DNA from: Polaromonas sp. A23
GTDB taxonomy: Bacteria > Pseudomonadota > Gammaproteobacteria > Burkholderiales > Burkholderiaceae_C
Reading direction: 5' to 3'
DNA: 64,000 nt
Assembly (NCBI RefSeq): GCF_002001015.1
Contig: NZ_MUNO01000017.1
Span: 110,001 to 174,000 of the forward strand
Shown here in pieces: positions 1-11,291 of this stretch (positions are counted from its first letter, which is position 1; each line of letters starts with the position of its first letter). A program made the position numbers and the translations under genes. The notes beneath the pieces were generated by a model. That model saw only the letters and a list, made by a program, of their open reading frames with translations. It was not told the origin of the DNA and ran no database searches.

Positions 1-194
1 AGTTAAATCAGCGTTGCTAGCGGAAACTGCACATTCGTAAAGGTTTAGTGCAGACCGTGCCGCTAGCGACATTTAATAGATTTTTGATTGCGTCAAAATG
101 AACTTCAGACTTCACGTTTGAAGATTACGGCATAACGCGTTTGGTGAAAGACCAGACACATTCCTTGATGTGGCTTTGAGAAATCAAAGTTATA
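1..194 (+). other. 3' part of the 16S-23S internal transcribed spacer
   Basis: This is the stretch directly before 23S rRNA. It has no coding potential. It can fold into a stem in which 16-23 (GCTAGCGG) pairs with 60-67 and 27-32 (CTGCAC) pairs with 48-53. Bases 184-202 are the exact reverse complement of 3066-3084 behind the 23S gene, so they form the long processing stem that RNase III normally cuts. No tRNA is visible in this part. Any tRNA-Ile/Ala pair and the 16S gene would lie upstream, outside the window. Confidence 0.8.
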
Positions 195-3074
<2,880 letters not shown>

Positions 3075-3216
3075 ATAACTTTGATTGATTTCAAAGTTGT
3101 TATGCCCAAGTGACGCATTCAAAAACTGTGCTCGCAAGAGTGCAAGACATTAAATAAAAGCTGATTTGCTCTATGAATTCGATGGATTGTTCTTTGAACA
3201 GTCTGTCAACAAGTTA

Positions 3217-3330
3217 TGCCTGATGACCATAGCAAGTTGGTACCACTCCTTCCCATCCCGAACAGGACAGTGAAACGACTTAGCGCCGATGATAGTGCGG
3301 ATTCCCGTGTGAAAGTAGGACATTGTCAGG
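3217..3330 (+). rRNA. rrf: 5S ribosomal RNA
   Basis: It begins TGCCTGATGACCATAGCAAG and ends in CAGGC, so the two ends pair as in 5S rRNA. Length is about 114 bases. The internal segment with CCATCCCGAACAGGACAGTGA is the conserved 5S core. The spacer to 23S (3075-3216) carries the distal arm of the 23S processing stem and no tRNA. Confidence 0.95.
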
Positions 3331-3342
3331 CTCTTACAGCAA

Positions 3343-3382
3343 GAAACGCCCAGTTGATTCAGTCAACTGGGCGTTTTCTTTT
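3343..3382 (+). terminator. Rho-independent terminator of the rRNA operon
   Basis: AAACGCCCAGTTGA at 3344-3357 pairs with the stretch starting TCAACTGGGCG at 3363, leaving a five-base loop. The run TTTTCTTTT follows. It lies 12 bases after 5S rRNA and closes the rRNA operon. Confidence 0.9.
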
Positions 3383-3486
3383 GGGCGAAAGAAAATACAA
3401 AATTTAGCGTGCAGCAGGCCGGCGCCTTTCAGCCATCGTTTCAAAAGTGAGAGTTTGCTGCAGAACACGGCCAGGGTTGTCTGCCT

Positions 3487-4407
3487 TCAGGCGTTAAAGA
3501 TCAATGCTCCGTTTCGATGGGCTACAACAGAACGTACAAGTTCGGCAGTCAGCTGATCCAGCCAGTCCTCAAATGAAATTGATGCGAAAAACATTTCGCG
3601 TATTCGCGCGAAGTAGTTGGTATGCCTAGCCCACTCGAGAAGATCCACAAATGGAAGTTGCTGCTGTTCCAGGAGTTTGAATTTAAGCAGTACCTTTGCC
3701 GCGTGATGCGCATGCCGGCTGGGATTGGAGACAAAGACATCTAATCGTTGACGTGCGGATGCCAGCACTTCGGGACGGTAACTAAACACCGGACCGTGGC
3801 CGGGTATGACAGTACGCGGGTCCAGGCTTTCGATAAGGTCCAATGTGGCCGCCACCTCGGCAAAAGCGCTGCCTCCCTGCAGCTCGGGAAAGACGACCCC
3901 GAAACCACTCTCCCATAAAGCGTCAGCCGAAATCAGGGTGCGTGACTGGGATTCAAAGAAAATCACCGAATGAGGATCGTGGCCTGGCGCCGCATGAATC
4001 TGCCAAGCTTTGTCTGCTAGCTGGATCTCACTACCTGGTTGCAGCAAATCGGTGAACTCAAACCGCGGGCACAACTGGCCAGTAGGAGCGTACGTCAAGG
4101 CTACAGGATCCCAGGTCGAAACAAAATGCGCTTGCCCGGGCGGAATAAGCGTCTGCAACTCCGGATAAATGGCCTGAAGGGCTGAATTTCCACCGCAGTG
4201 GTCGCTGTGCAAATGGGTATTGAGAAGGACATCAAGAGTGCGCCCTTGCAAAGCGCCCACCACAAGGTCGACTGTCTGTTCAGCATGCGTCGCATATCCG
4301 CTATCAATCATGGCGGTGGATTGCGCCCCACGAAAAAGAATGTTGTTGGATGACAACCATCCACGTTCAAAAACCAGCAAGCCGGCTGGCAGGTTCGCGT
4401 CAGGCAT
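3487..4407 (-). CDS. Metallo-beta-lactamase-fold hydrolase
   Basis: A 306-residue soluble protein with the metallo-beta-lactamase fold. The metal motif THLHSDHCGG supplies His65, His67, Asp69 and His70. Further ligands are likely the His in APGHDPHS, the Asp in ISADALW and the His in IPGHGPVF. This is the glyoxalase II/hydrolase type, so a thioester, lactone or similar ester could be the substrate; the real one is unknown. The start lies 25 bases behind the stop of the acyl-CoA ligase gene on the same strand, so the two are probably one transcript and the hydrolase may act on a CoA thioester or related lipid intermediate (inference). There is no signal peptide. Confidence 0.85.
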   Translation of the reverse strand: MPDANLPAGLLVFERGWLSSNNILFRGAQSTAMIDSGYATHAEQTVDLVVGALQGRTLDVLLNTHLHSDHCGGNSALQAIYPELQTLIPPGQAHFVSTWDPVALTYAPTGQLCPRFEFTDLLQPGSEIQLADKAWQIHAAPGHDPHSVIFFESQSRTLISADALWESGFGVVFPELQGGSAFAEVAATLDLIESLDPRTVIPGHGPVFSYRPEVLASARQRLDVFVSNPSRHAHHAAKVLLKFKLLEQQQLPFVDLLEWARHTNYFARIREMFFASISFEDWLDQLTAELVRSVVAHRNGALIFNA

Positions 4408-4432
4408 GGCTGTCTGTCACCGATCCGTCGGG

Positions 4433-6118
4433 TCAGGCGGTAGCACGCAGTTCGCGCCTGAGAATTTTGCCCACATTGGTTTTCGGTAAATCTTCGCGGA
4501 ATTCGATGTACTTCGGGCGCTTGTACCCCGTCAAATTCTGCTTGCAATACTCACTCACGGCTTCTTCTGTGAGTGTTGGATCGTTTTTCACCACAAAGAC
4601 CTTGATGGCCTCTCCCTGCTTTTCGTCCGCGATGCCGATGGCTGCGCATTCAACCACGCCGGGGCACGATGAAATCACATTCTCAAGCTCATTGGGAAAT
4701 ACGTTGAAGCCGGAAACGATGATCATGTCCTTCTTCCGGTCCACGATTTTGGTGTATCCGTTCGCGCCCATGATTCCGATGTCTCCGGTACGCATGAAGC
4801 CGTCGGATGTGAATGCTTTTTCATTTTCTGCGGGCTGTTGATAGTAGCCCGTCATGACCTGTGGTCCGCGGATACAGATTTCACCGGATTCACCGATGGG
4901 AAGCGAATGCCCGTTATCGTCCTTGATCGAGATGTCTATTCCCGGCAAAGGCAGCCCAATCGTGCCTGTGAACTCCCGGTTGAGCACTGGATTGTTGGTG
5001 CCGATCGCGCAGGTTTCGCTCATGCCCCACCCCTCGATCATCGGGCTGCCTGTCACCTCCAGCCAATGTCTTGCAGTGCCTTCGGATGCCGCCATGCCGC
5101 CTGCCTGCGACACGCATAAGTTGGAAAAATCCACCGACTTGATCTGGGGGTGTTGCAACAAGGCATTGAAGAGGGTATTCACAGCCGGAAGCATGTGAAA
5201 TGGACGCTTTTTCAGAACCTCGATGAACTGACCGAAGTCGCGCGGATTCGGGATCAGGGTGAGGTGAGAGCCCCAGCGAATTGCCAGCAGACACAGCGTC
5301 AATGCGAAGATGTGATACAGCGGCAACGCGGCAATGCCGTTGGTCTTGCTGACATCACCGATACGGCGCAAGGCTGGTGTAAACCAGGCTTCTGCCTGCA
5401 GGACGGCGGCGACGATATTCCTGTGGGTCAGCACTGCGCCTTTCGATAGACCCGTGGTGCCGCCGGTGTATTGCAAAAAAGCAATGGAATCGAGGCTGGT
5501 TTGAGATGGTTTGAGCGCCATTCCCATCCCCTCGGCCATCACACGCTCGAAGGGCGTCACGGTGCGCCCGTTCGTTAGCGGCAGCTTATAAGCCGGAACC
5601 ACCTTGGCCAGGTGACGCACCGCAAAAGTGATCCATCGCCCGTACCAGAACCCCAGCAAATCACCCATTGACGCAACCACCACATGCTTGATCGGTGTCT
5701 TGTCGATGACCTCTTCGAGGGTAGTGACGAAGTTTTCGAGAATGACAATGGTTGTCGCTCCTGAGTCCTTGAGCTGGTGCTCCAGTTCGCGGGCGGTATA
5801 CAGGGGGTTGACATTCACGCAGGTATAGCCCGCCCGCAAGATGCCGGCCATGGTTACCGCGAATTGTGGAATATTGGGCAGCATGATGGCCACGCGCGCA
5901 TCGGGCTCCAGCCCCAAGTGCTGCAACCATGCGCCGAGTGCGGAGGAGAGTTCATCAAGTTCTCCGTAAGACATCCAGCGCTCCATGCACACTGAGAACG
6001 GCTTGGCGGCATTTTTCTTGAAGGAGTCCTCAAGCAGCTGATTCAGTGAGCGAAACTGTTCAGGATGAACATCGTGAGGAACACCTTCAGGGTAACTTTT
6101 CAGCCAAAACTTATCCAT
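4433..6118 (-). CDS. fadD: Long-chain fatty-acid--CoA ligase (FadD-type, AMP-forming)
   Basis: A 561-residue member of the ANL superfamily. It should activate fatty acids to acyl-CoA through an acyl-adenylate, feeding beta-oxidation. The P-loop-like AMP motif YTGGTTGLSKGA, the GWGMSE motif, the hinge RTGDIG and DRKKDMIIVSGFNVFPNELE and the C-terminal catalytic lysine in TNVGKILRR are all present. Length fits FadD. I chose the ATG at 6118 because AAGGAG sits seven bases before it; a TTG two codons further upstream is less likely. It is probably co-transcribed with the downstream hydrolase. The exact chain length used cannot be read from the sequence. Confidence 0.92.
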   Translation of the reverse strand: MDKFWLKSYPEGVPHDVHPEQFRSLNQLLEDSFKKNAAKPFSVCMERWMSYGELDELSSALGAWLQHLGLEPDARVAIMLPNIPQFAVTMAGILRAGYTCVNVNPLYTARELEHQLKDSGATTIVILENFVTTLEEVIDKTPIKHVVVASMGDLLGFWYGRWITFAVRHLAKVVPAYKLPLTNGRTVTPFERVMAEGMGMALKPSQTSLDSIAFLQYTGGTTGLSKGAVLTHRNIVAAVLQAEAWFTPALRRIGDVSKTNGIAALPLYHIFALTLCLLAIRWGSHLTLIPNPRDFGQFIEVLKKRPFHMLPAVNTLFNALLQHPQIKSVDFSNLCVSQAGGMAASEGTARHWLEVTGSPMIEGWGMSETCAIGTNNPVLNREFTGTIGLPLPGIDISIKDDNGHSLPIGESGEICIRGPQVMTGYYQQPAENEKAFTSDGFMRTGDIGIMGANGYTKIVDRKKDMIIVSGFNVFPNELENVISSCPGVVECAAIGIADEKQGEAIKVFVVKNDPTLTEEAVSEYCKQNLTGYKRPKYIEFREDLPKTNVGKILRRELRATA

Positions 6119-6178
6119 TGACAAACTCCTTGTGCCTTATTGTGTAAGCACCGAGGCTGCAGTTGTATGGGGCTTGTC

Positions 6179-6913
6179 CTAGTCCAGAGGCGTACCAGCA
6201 AGAAGTTGGCTCAAACGGGTCTCACAGGCGACAGGGTCAGCCTCAAACAAGGACCTTATCCAGTTTGATTCGCGCTCTTCCACTACATCCAAAAACTCGG
6301 TGGCCCCCTTCATATCGGCAAAGGCATCAAATCCTGACTCCAAAAATCGCTGCAGTGAACTCAATCCAGCGGCTCCGGCAGGCGTTCGCATCACTTTCAA
6401 CAAGCTGCGTAGACCGCGCATGCGCGTTAGCTGATCCAGCTCCGTACCCAAATGCAGGATCACCTGCAACTGATGTTGCCGTGTCGGAATGTCGGCAACG
6501 GCGCGCCAACACTGGATGTACCGGGCCGCTAAAGTGCCGTCGGGGTGTTGCAGCCACTGTTTGGCCATCCTTTCATCCAGCTGCTCAGTGAGCGCATGCA
6601 CCTCCGCCATTGAGACAGCGGTTTCAACCACCGCGGCGGGAAAGAGGCGCGCAATGGTGTTGGCGATGCGGGAAAACTGTTGATCCCTATGAGCATAGTC
6701 CCTGTCGCTGTACAACTCGTTCAAGAAGAAGTTGGCCGCTCGCTGATAGCGAGGACTTTGGAGTAAATCCGCATAACTTGCCTTGAACCGCTGCGCTTGC
6801 AGACGCTTGATCTCCAGGCTGGCGGCGTGGTGTACCCGGTCGGCTGCACGTTCTTGCCTCAGCTCGGAAACTGTCTCCATGGCTTCACGAATACGGGTAG
6901 CAGAAGGGTCCAT
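6179..6913 (-). CDS. Uncharacterised protein of the FFLEELY type
   Basis: A 244-residue, mostly alpha-helical, charged protein with no signal peptide or membrane segment. A segment near residues 60-80 reads FFLNELYSDRDYAHRDQQF, close to a conserved FFLEELY motif that I recall from proteobacterial proteins of unknown function. It begins with ATG at 6913 and is divergent from the Tat-exported subunit gene, 68 bases away. It precedes fadD on the same strand with a gap of about 60 bases. No catalytic motif is visible and no function is assigned. Confidence 0.7.
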   Translation of the reverse strand: MDPSATRIREAMETVSELRQERAADRVHHAASLEIKRLQAQRFKASYADLLQSPRYQRAANFFLNELYSDRDYAHRDQQFSRIANTIARLFPAAVVETAVSMAEVHALTEQLDERMAKQWLQHPDGTLAARYIQCWRAVADIPTRQHQLQVILHLGTELDQLTRMRGLRSLLKVMRTPAGAAGLSSLQRFLESGFDAFADMKGATEFLDVVEERESNWIRSLFEADPVACETRLSQLLAGTPLD

Positions 6914-6981
6914 ATAAACACCGAGTCTATCTAGGTACGGCGCCCTATTGAAACCGATAGGCCTCGTGAGAAACTCACTCG

Positions 6982-7488
6982 ATGCAAAGAAGGACCTTAC
7001 TCAAGCTTGGCGTGGCGTCGGCAGCCGTTCTCGCAATTGCCGGTGGGGCTGCTGCGTTGCTGTCTCCCGGGTTGACTGACGGCCGACTCAGCCCGGTTGG
7101 GCGCGAGGTGTTCAGGTCTATCGGCCGCGCTATTCTCGATGAAACCCTACCACGAGACGAGATATCAAGACAGACCGCGCTGGACGGTCTGCTGAATCGT
7201 ATCGACGAGTTGTCCATTGCGCTGGCGCCGCATGCGCAAGCCGAGTTGTCGCAATTGCTGTCGCTACTCGCCAGTGCGGCGGGCCGACACGGGCTGGCTG
7301 GCCTGAGCGAACCGTGGTCATCGGCGACAGAAGCGCAAATACAGCAGGCGTTGCAAGAAATGCGCTTGTCCAACCTGATGCTGCGTCGCCAAGCCTATGC
7401 GGCATTGCACGACATCACGGCCGCCGCTTATTTTTCTGACGCGGCCACTTGGCCCCAACTTGGTTATCCGGGCCCAGTCCGGATTTGA
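6982..7488 (+). CDS. Tat-exported small subunit, gluconate 2-dehydrogenase subunit 3-like
   Basis: A 168-residue protein starting MQRRTLLKLG, followed by an Ala/Gly-rich hydrophobic stretch. This is a twin-arginine-type leader with the two Arg at 3-4. The rest is helical and resembles the small subunit that accompanies periplasmic GMC dehydrogenases, where it helps export or stabilise the flavoprotein. It stands 13 bases before the GMC oxidoreductase gene, the arrangement expected for such a pair. The flavoprotein has no leader of its own, so co-export by hitchhiking on this subunit is likely (inference). Confidence 0.75.
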   Translation: MQRRTLLKLGVASAAVLAIAGGAAALLSPGLTDGRLSPVGREVFRSIGRAILDETLPRDEISRQTALDGLLNRIDELSIALAPHAQAELSQLLSLLASAAGRHGLAGLSEPWSSATEAQIQQALQEMRLSNLMLRRQAYAALHDITAAAYFSDAATWPQLGYPGPVRI

Positions 7489-7501
7489 AAGACAGGAATA
7501 C

Positions 7502-9127
7502 ATGAGCCAGGTTCAAGATCCGATTCGCGAAGGTTTGAAGCGCGGCTGGAAAGTGCGGGGAGGCGCCCTGGGCGAGATTCCGGAATCGATCGTTTGCGAT
7601 GTCGCCATTGTCGGTAGCGGTGCAGGGGCCGGCATTACCGCCGAGCTATTGTCAAAGGCAGGACTGCAGGTGGTGATCATTGAAGAGGGGCCGCTTAAAA
7701 GCAGCGCTGACTTCAACCAGAAAGAGTCGGAAGCTTATCCTCAGCTCTACCAGGAAAGCGCTGCACGAAAAACTGAAGACAAGGCCATCAACATTCTCCA
7801 GGGCCGTTGCGTTGGAGGCTCCACCACCGTCAACTGGACAAGTTCATTCAGGACGCCCAAGCCTACGTTGAATTTCTGGCAGGAAAAGTTTCGCCTACCG
7901 GACTACACCGTCGAAGCGCTGGCGCCCTACTTCGCGCAGGCCGAACAGCGCCTGAACATTTCGCCTTGGCTTACGCCCCCGAATGAAAACAACGATCTGC
8001 TGCGCCGCGGTGCCAGCAAGTTGGGAATTGATTCAGCGGTAATTTCCCGCAACGTCAAAGGATGCTGGAACCTCGGCTCCTGCGGCCTGGGCTGTCCGAC
8101 CAATGCAAAGCAGTCAATGCTTGTCACGACCATTCCAGCGGCACTGGAGCGCGGAGCGCAGCTGTTGACGGAAACGAGGGTGGAAAGATTTGAGCTGGTC
8201 AACGGCAAGGTGACGGCGCTCTATTGCCGGCCTGTCATGCCAAATGGGGCTCTAGCCCTTTCGGTATCTGCGCAAGCAGCTACAAAAATAGTAGCAAAAC
8301 ATTATGTGCTCGCAGCCGGAGCCATCAACTCCCCTGCAGTGTTGTTGCGCTCCAATGCGCCAGATCCGCACGGATTGCTGGGAGCCCGTACTTTTCTGCA
8401 CCCGGTCGTGATGAGCTCGGCGGTATTCGACCAGAAGATCGAAGCCTGGAATGGGGCGCCGCAAACCATCTACACCGATCATTTTCTCGACACGCAGGCT
8501 ATCGATGGCCCCATTGGCTACAAGCTGGAAGCACCCCCGCTGCATCCGATTATTTTTGCTTCGACCGTGCCTGGGTTTGGTCAAAGTCAGCAGGCATTGC
8601 TCAAAACCTTCGCGAACAACCACACCCTGCTGGCACTTCTGCGCGATGGTTTTCACGACCAGTCACGTGGTGGCAAGGTCAAATTGCGCGACGACGGTTC
8701 CGCTGTACTGGACTATCCGCTGACAGACTATGTGATGGACGGAGCCCGCCGGGCCTTGCTGTCGATGCTGGAAATCCAGTTTGCCGCAGGCGCTCGCCAG
8801 GTGTTGCCTCTGCATGAAATGGCCGAGCCCTACACGAGCTGGGAGCAGGCGCGTGAGGCGGTCAAGGCATTGCCCATGAAGCCGTTGCTGACCAAGGTTG
8901 TGAGTGCGCACGTCATGGGCGGCTGTGGTTTGGGCGGTGACGAAAAGCTCGGTGTGATACGGCCCGATGGCGTGCACTGGCAACTTGAAAACCTGTCCAT
9001 TCACGACGGCTCCATTTTCCCGACCAGCATTGGTGCAAATCCGCAGCTGTCCATCTACGGTGTCGTGAATCGGTTGGCACAGGAGCTGGCGAGAAAACTT
9101 ACTGGACGCGCTGTCGCACTAGCCTGA
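7502..9127 (+). CDS. GMC-family FAD-dependent oxidoreductase
   Basis: A 541-residue flavoprotein that should oxidise an alcohol. The Rossmann FAD motif VAIVGSGAGAGITAELL is near residues 30-46, and the GMC C-terminal block has HVMGGC and NPQLSIYG. The ATG at 7502 follows GACAGGAA, so the longer upstream frame is rejected. The nearest relatives are the long-chain-alcohol/cholesterol-type GMC enzymes, and the neighbours (lipase, fatty acyl-CoA ligase) suit a fatty-alcohol substrate, but this is inference. Residues about 250-267 (ALALSVSAQAATKIVAK) are encoded by a copy of a dispersed intergenic repeat lying in frame at 8248-8300, just before the conserved YVLAAGAINSP segment. Confidence 0.88.
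   Translation: MSQVQDPIREGLKRGWKVRGGALGEIPESIVCDVAIVGSGAGAGITAELLSKAGLQVVIIEEGPLKSSADFNQKESEAYPQLYQESAARKTEDKAINILQGRCVGGSTTVNWTSSFRTPKPTLNFWQEKFRLPDYTVEALAPYFAQAEQRLNISPWLTPPNENNDLLRRGASKLGIDSAVISRNVKGCWNLGSCGLGCPTNAKQSMLVTTIPAALERGAQLLTETRVERFELVNGKVTALYCRPVMPNGALALSVSAQAATKIVAKHYVLAAGAINSPAVLLRSNAPDPHGLLGARTFLHPVVMSSAVFDQKIEAWNGAPQTIYTDHFLDTQAIDGPIGYKLEAPPLHPIIFASTVPGFGQSQQALLKTFANNHTLLALLRDGFHDQSRGGKVKLRDDGSAVLDYPLTDYVMDGARRALLSMLEIQFAAGARQVLPLHEMAEPYTSWEQAREAVKALPMKPLLTKVVSAHVMGGCGLGGDEKLGVIRPDGVHWQLENLSIHDGSIFPTSIGANPQLSIYGVVNRLAQELARKLTGRAVALA
8248..8300. repeat. Dispersed repeat family 2, copy inside the GMC oxidoreductase gene
   Basis: The segment GGCTCTAGCCC...TCTGCGCAAGCAGCTACAAAAATAGTAGCAAA matches the intergenic copies at 33271-33330, 42402-42435, 49091-49141 and 50132-50193, in one orientation or the other. 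The shared core is GCAAGCAGCTA followed by an A-rich bridge and ATAGCAAA. It is in frame and free of stops here, adding about 18 residues to the enzyme. Confidence 0.65.
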
Positions 9128-9151
9128 AGCGTAGCCGGCACTCCGTTCTTC

Positions 9152-10075
9152 ATGCTGGCTCGGCTCCAACAACTCATCACCATCACGCTGCTAACTGCAG
9201 CGTTGACCTGGCTGGGCTTCTTCTGGGAGCGCTCTGTGGCTCTTGCCTTTGCAGGTTTTGCGATCCTGGTCTTGGGCTACTCTGGCTTTCTGGCGGTGGA
9301 GTTTGTGGCCTTGCGCTTCGTCGGCCGGAGCGATTCTGTTCCGCGGCCATCGTGGAAGGAACTGGTTGGTGCGTGGTGGAGCGAGACCCTAACCGCACCG
9401 CGGGTGTTTTGCTGGCGCCAACCGTTTCGTTCCAACGCTGTTCCCGACCAACTGTCTGTCGAGTCCGTTGTGCCGGGTCGCTGCGGAATTGTCTTTATCC
9501 ATGGGTTTTTCTGCAACCGCGGTTTCTGGACGCCTTGGTTGAAACAACTCGCAGGAACGGGGCAGGCGTTTATAGCCCTCGATCTCGAGCCGCCCTTTGG
9601 ATCCATCGACGATTACGTGCCGCAAATTGAAGACGCTGTTGCACGAATCACCGCGGCTACCGGGGTACCTCCACTGCTGGTGTGTCACAGCATGGGCGGG
9701 CTTGCTGCCCGCGCCTGGCTCAAGGTCATGAAGGCTGAAGCGCGCGTCTGCCATGTAGTGACGATAGGCACGCCGCATCGCGGAACCTGGCTGGCACGTT
9801 TTAGCTTCGTCGCCAACGGCCGGCAGATGCAGCTGTCCGGCCAATGGCACCGTGAACTGGATCTGGGCATGCCGTCGAACCGGCATGCCTTGTTTACCTG
9901 TTGGTACTCCAACTGCGACAATATTGTCTTTCCGAATTCCACCGCAACATTGCCCGGCGCCGACAATCGCCTGGTACGCGGTGCGGCGCATGTGCAAATG
10001 GCTTTTTTGCCGATGCTGATGAGAGACACTTTGGCAATGACTGAGGGGCCTCTGTGGAAAAGTACTCAAAAGTAG
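9152..10075 (+). CDS. Membrane-anchored alpha/beta-hydrolase, lipase/esterase type
   Basis: A 307-residue protein with two hydrophobic N-terminal helices (about residues 5-28 and 30-53) followed by an alpha/beta-hydrolase domain. The oxyanion segment is FIHGFFCNRGFW and the nucleophile elbow is CHSMGG. The acid is probably the Asp in YSNCDNIVFP and the base the His in GAAHVQMAF, so the Ser-Asp-His triad looks complete. The position after the GMC oxidoreductase and the fatty-acid genes suggests it releases acyl chains or alcohols from esters. The substrate is not known. The ATG has no obvious ribosome-binding site. Confidence 0.82.
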   Translation: MLARLQQLITITLLTAALTWLGFFWERSVALAFAGFAILVLGYSGFLAVEFVALRFVGRSDSVPRPSWKELVGAWWSETLTAPRVFCWRQPFRSNAVPDQLSVESVVPGRCGIVFIHGFFCNRGFWTPWLKQLAGTGQAFIALDLEPPFGSIDDYVPQIEDAVARITAATGVPPLLVCHSMGGLAARAWLKVMKAEARVCHVVTIGTPHRGTWLARFSFVANGRQMQLSGQWHRELDLGMPSNRHALFTCWYSNCDNIVFPNSTATLPGADNRLVRGAAHVQMAFLPMLMRDTLAMTEGPLWKSTQK

Positions 10076-10151
10076 TAACAAGTTCCACCAATCGGTAACA
10101 AATTGTGTAAGCTGGGGCTATTTCCCGCTTGGGTTAACGCTTGGGATCAAG

Positions 10152-11270
10152 ATGCCTCTGATAGTTGTCATGGAAGACGACGCCGCTACACGTACTTTGG
10201 TGGCCTCCGTCCTCCGAAAAGACGGATATGACGTGTTGTCGGCAGACAATGGACTTGCTGGCCTTGAGCTGGTGCGCCAAAACAAGCCAGACCTGGTCAT
10301 CAGCGACGTGCAGATGCCTGTGATGGACGGGTTCTCCATGCTGCAGGCCCTGCGTGCCGACCCCGCGATACTGGCCACGCCGGTTGTGTTGCTGACTTCC
10401 CTCCAGGAACGTGCCCACATGCGCATTGGTATGACCAGTGGCGCAGACGACTACATCACAAAACCCTTCAGACCCGGAGAACTGCGGGAGGCCGCCGCGG
10501 CGCAACTGAACAAGCGGCATATGCAGGCAGCCGTGCAGGACATGGCCGTCGAGGCGGCAGTTCAGGCTGCGCTGGAGGACCAGAAGCAGCAACTGGCCCG
10601 GTTGTACGAGAAAAAGCTCGCTGCGGAGTTGAGCGAAAAATGGCCAGCCGCTGACGCGACAAGTCAGGACGAAAAATTCTCCAATGCCACGGTATTGTTT
10701 GTGGACGTGCTGAACTATGCGGGGCTGGCGGAAAAGCTGTCCAGCAGCGATTTGAGCGACGTCGTCAGGCAGTTCTATACCAATGCGGGTGACACCGTGC
10801 ATCTCTTCGGTGCGCGTCACATGCAGTTTGTCGGCGAAGGGTTGCTGGTGGTCTTTGTGGATGCCACCGACACTACCTCTGTCAACCATGGGCTGCGCGC
10901 TGCACGCGCCGCCCTGGGCCTGATCGACTCCGCCAAACGTGTGCAGCAATTTCTCAACTCCCGTTTCCCCGGCCATGACCTGCCGCGCTTCGACGTCAGT
11001 GTCGCCCTTAACAGCGGACCTGTGGCGCTGGCCAAGCTGGAGGACCCTCTTCGTGGCGGGGTGCATATTCTGCCGGTAGGCGACACCGTGAGTGCCACCC
11101 TGTTGCTGCAAAAACAGGCTTGCAAGGCGGGGTGGCAGATTGCGGCCAGTATCACAATGCTGCGGGGCGTCACCGGGGCAGTCAATACAGGCGGGCGGGC
11201 GCTTCTTCCCCTGCCCGGCCGCTCGGCAGCGATCGATGCTGCCGAGTTGCTCGGTCTCGCCTTGGCCTGA
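10152..11270 (+). CDS. Response regulator with a degenerate class III cyclase domain
   Basis: A 372-residue protein. Residues 1-120 form a receiver with the acidic pair MEDD, the phospho-acceptor in VISDVQMP and the Lys in YITKPF. A coiled linker (about 125-170) leads to a class III nucleotide-cyclase-like domain (about 180-350). The first metal Asp is present in FVDVLNYAGL. The second metal position reads GEG instead of GDG, the usual substrate Lys is Gln (QFVGEG), and the Asn and Arg of the NxxxR motif are Ser and Leu (GDTVSATLLL). The domain is therefore probably not an active cyclase and may bind a nucleotide or act as a partner domain (inference). It ends 21 bases before the hybrid kinase gene, its likely partner. 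Confidence 0.85.
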   Translation: MPLIVVMEDDAATRTLVASVLRKDGYDVLSADNGLAGLELVRQNKPDLVISDVQMPVMDGFSMLQALRADPAILATPVVLLTSLQERAHMRIGMTSGADDYITKPFRPGELREAAAAQLNKRHMQAAVQDMAVEAAVQAALEDQKQQLARLYEKKLAAELSEKWPAADATSQDEKFSNATVLFVDVLNYAGLAEKLSSSDLSDVVRQFYTNAGDTVHLFGARHMQFVGEGLLVVFVDATDTTSVNHGLRAARAALGLIDSAKRVQQFLNSRFPGHDLPRFDVSVALNSGPVALAKLEDPLRGGVHILPVGDTVSATLLLQKQACKAGWQIAASITMLRGVTGAVNTGGRALLPLPGRSAAIDAAELLGLALA

Positions 11271-11291
11271 CCAACGCCTCGACGGAGCGTC

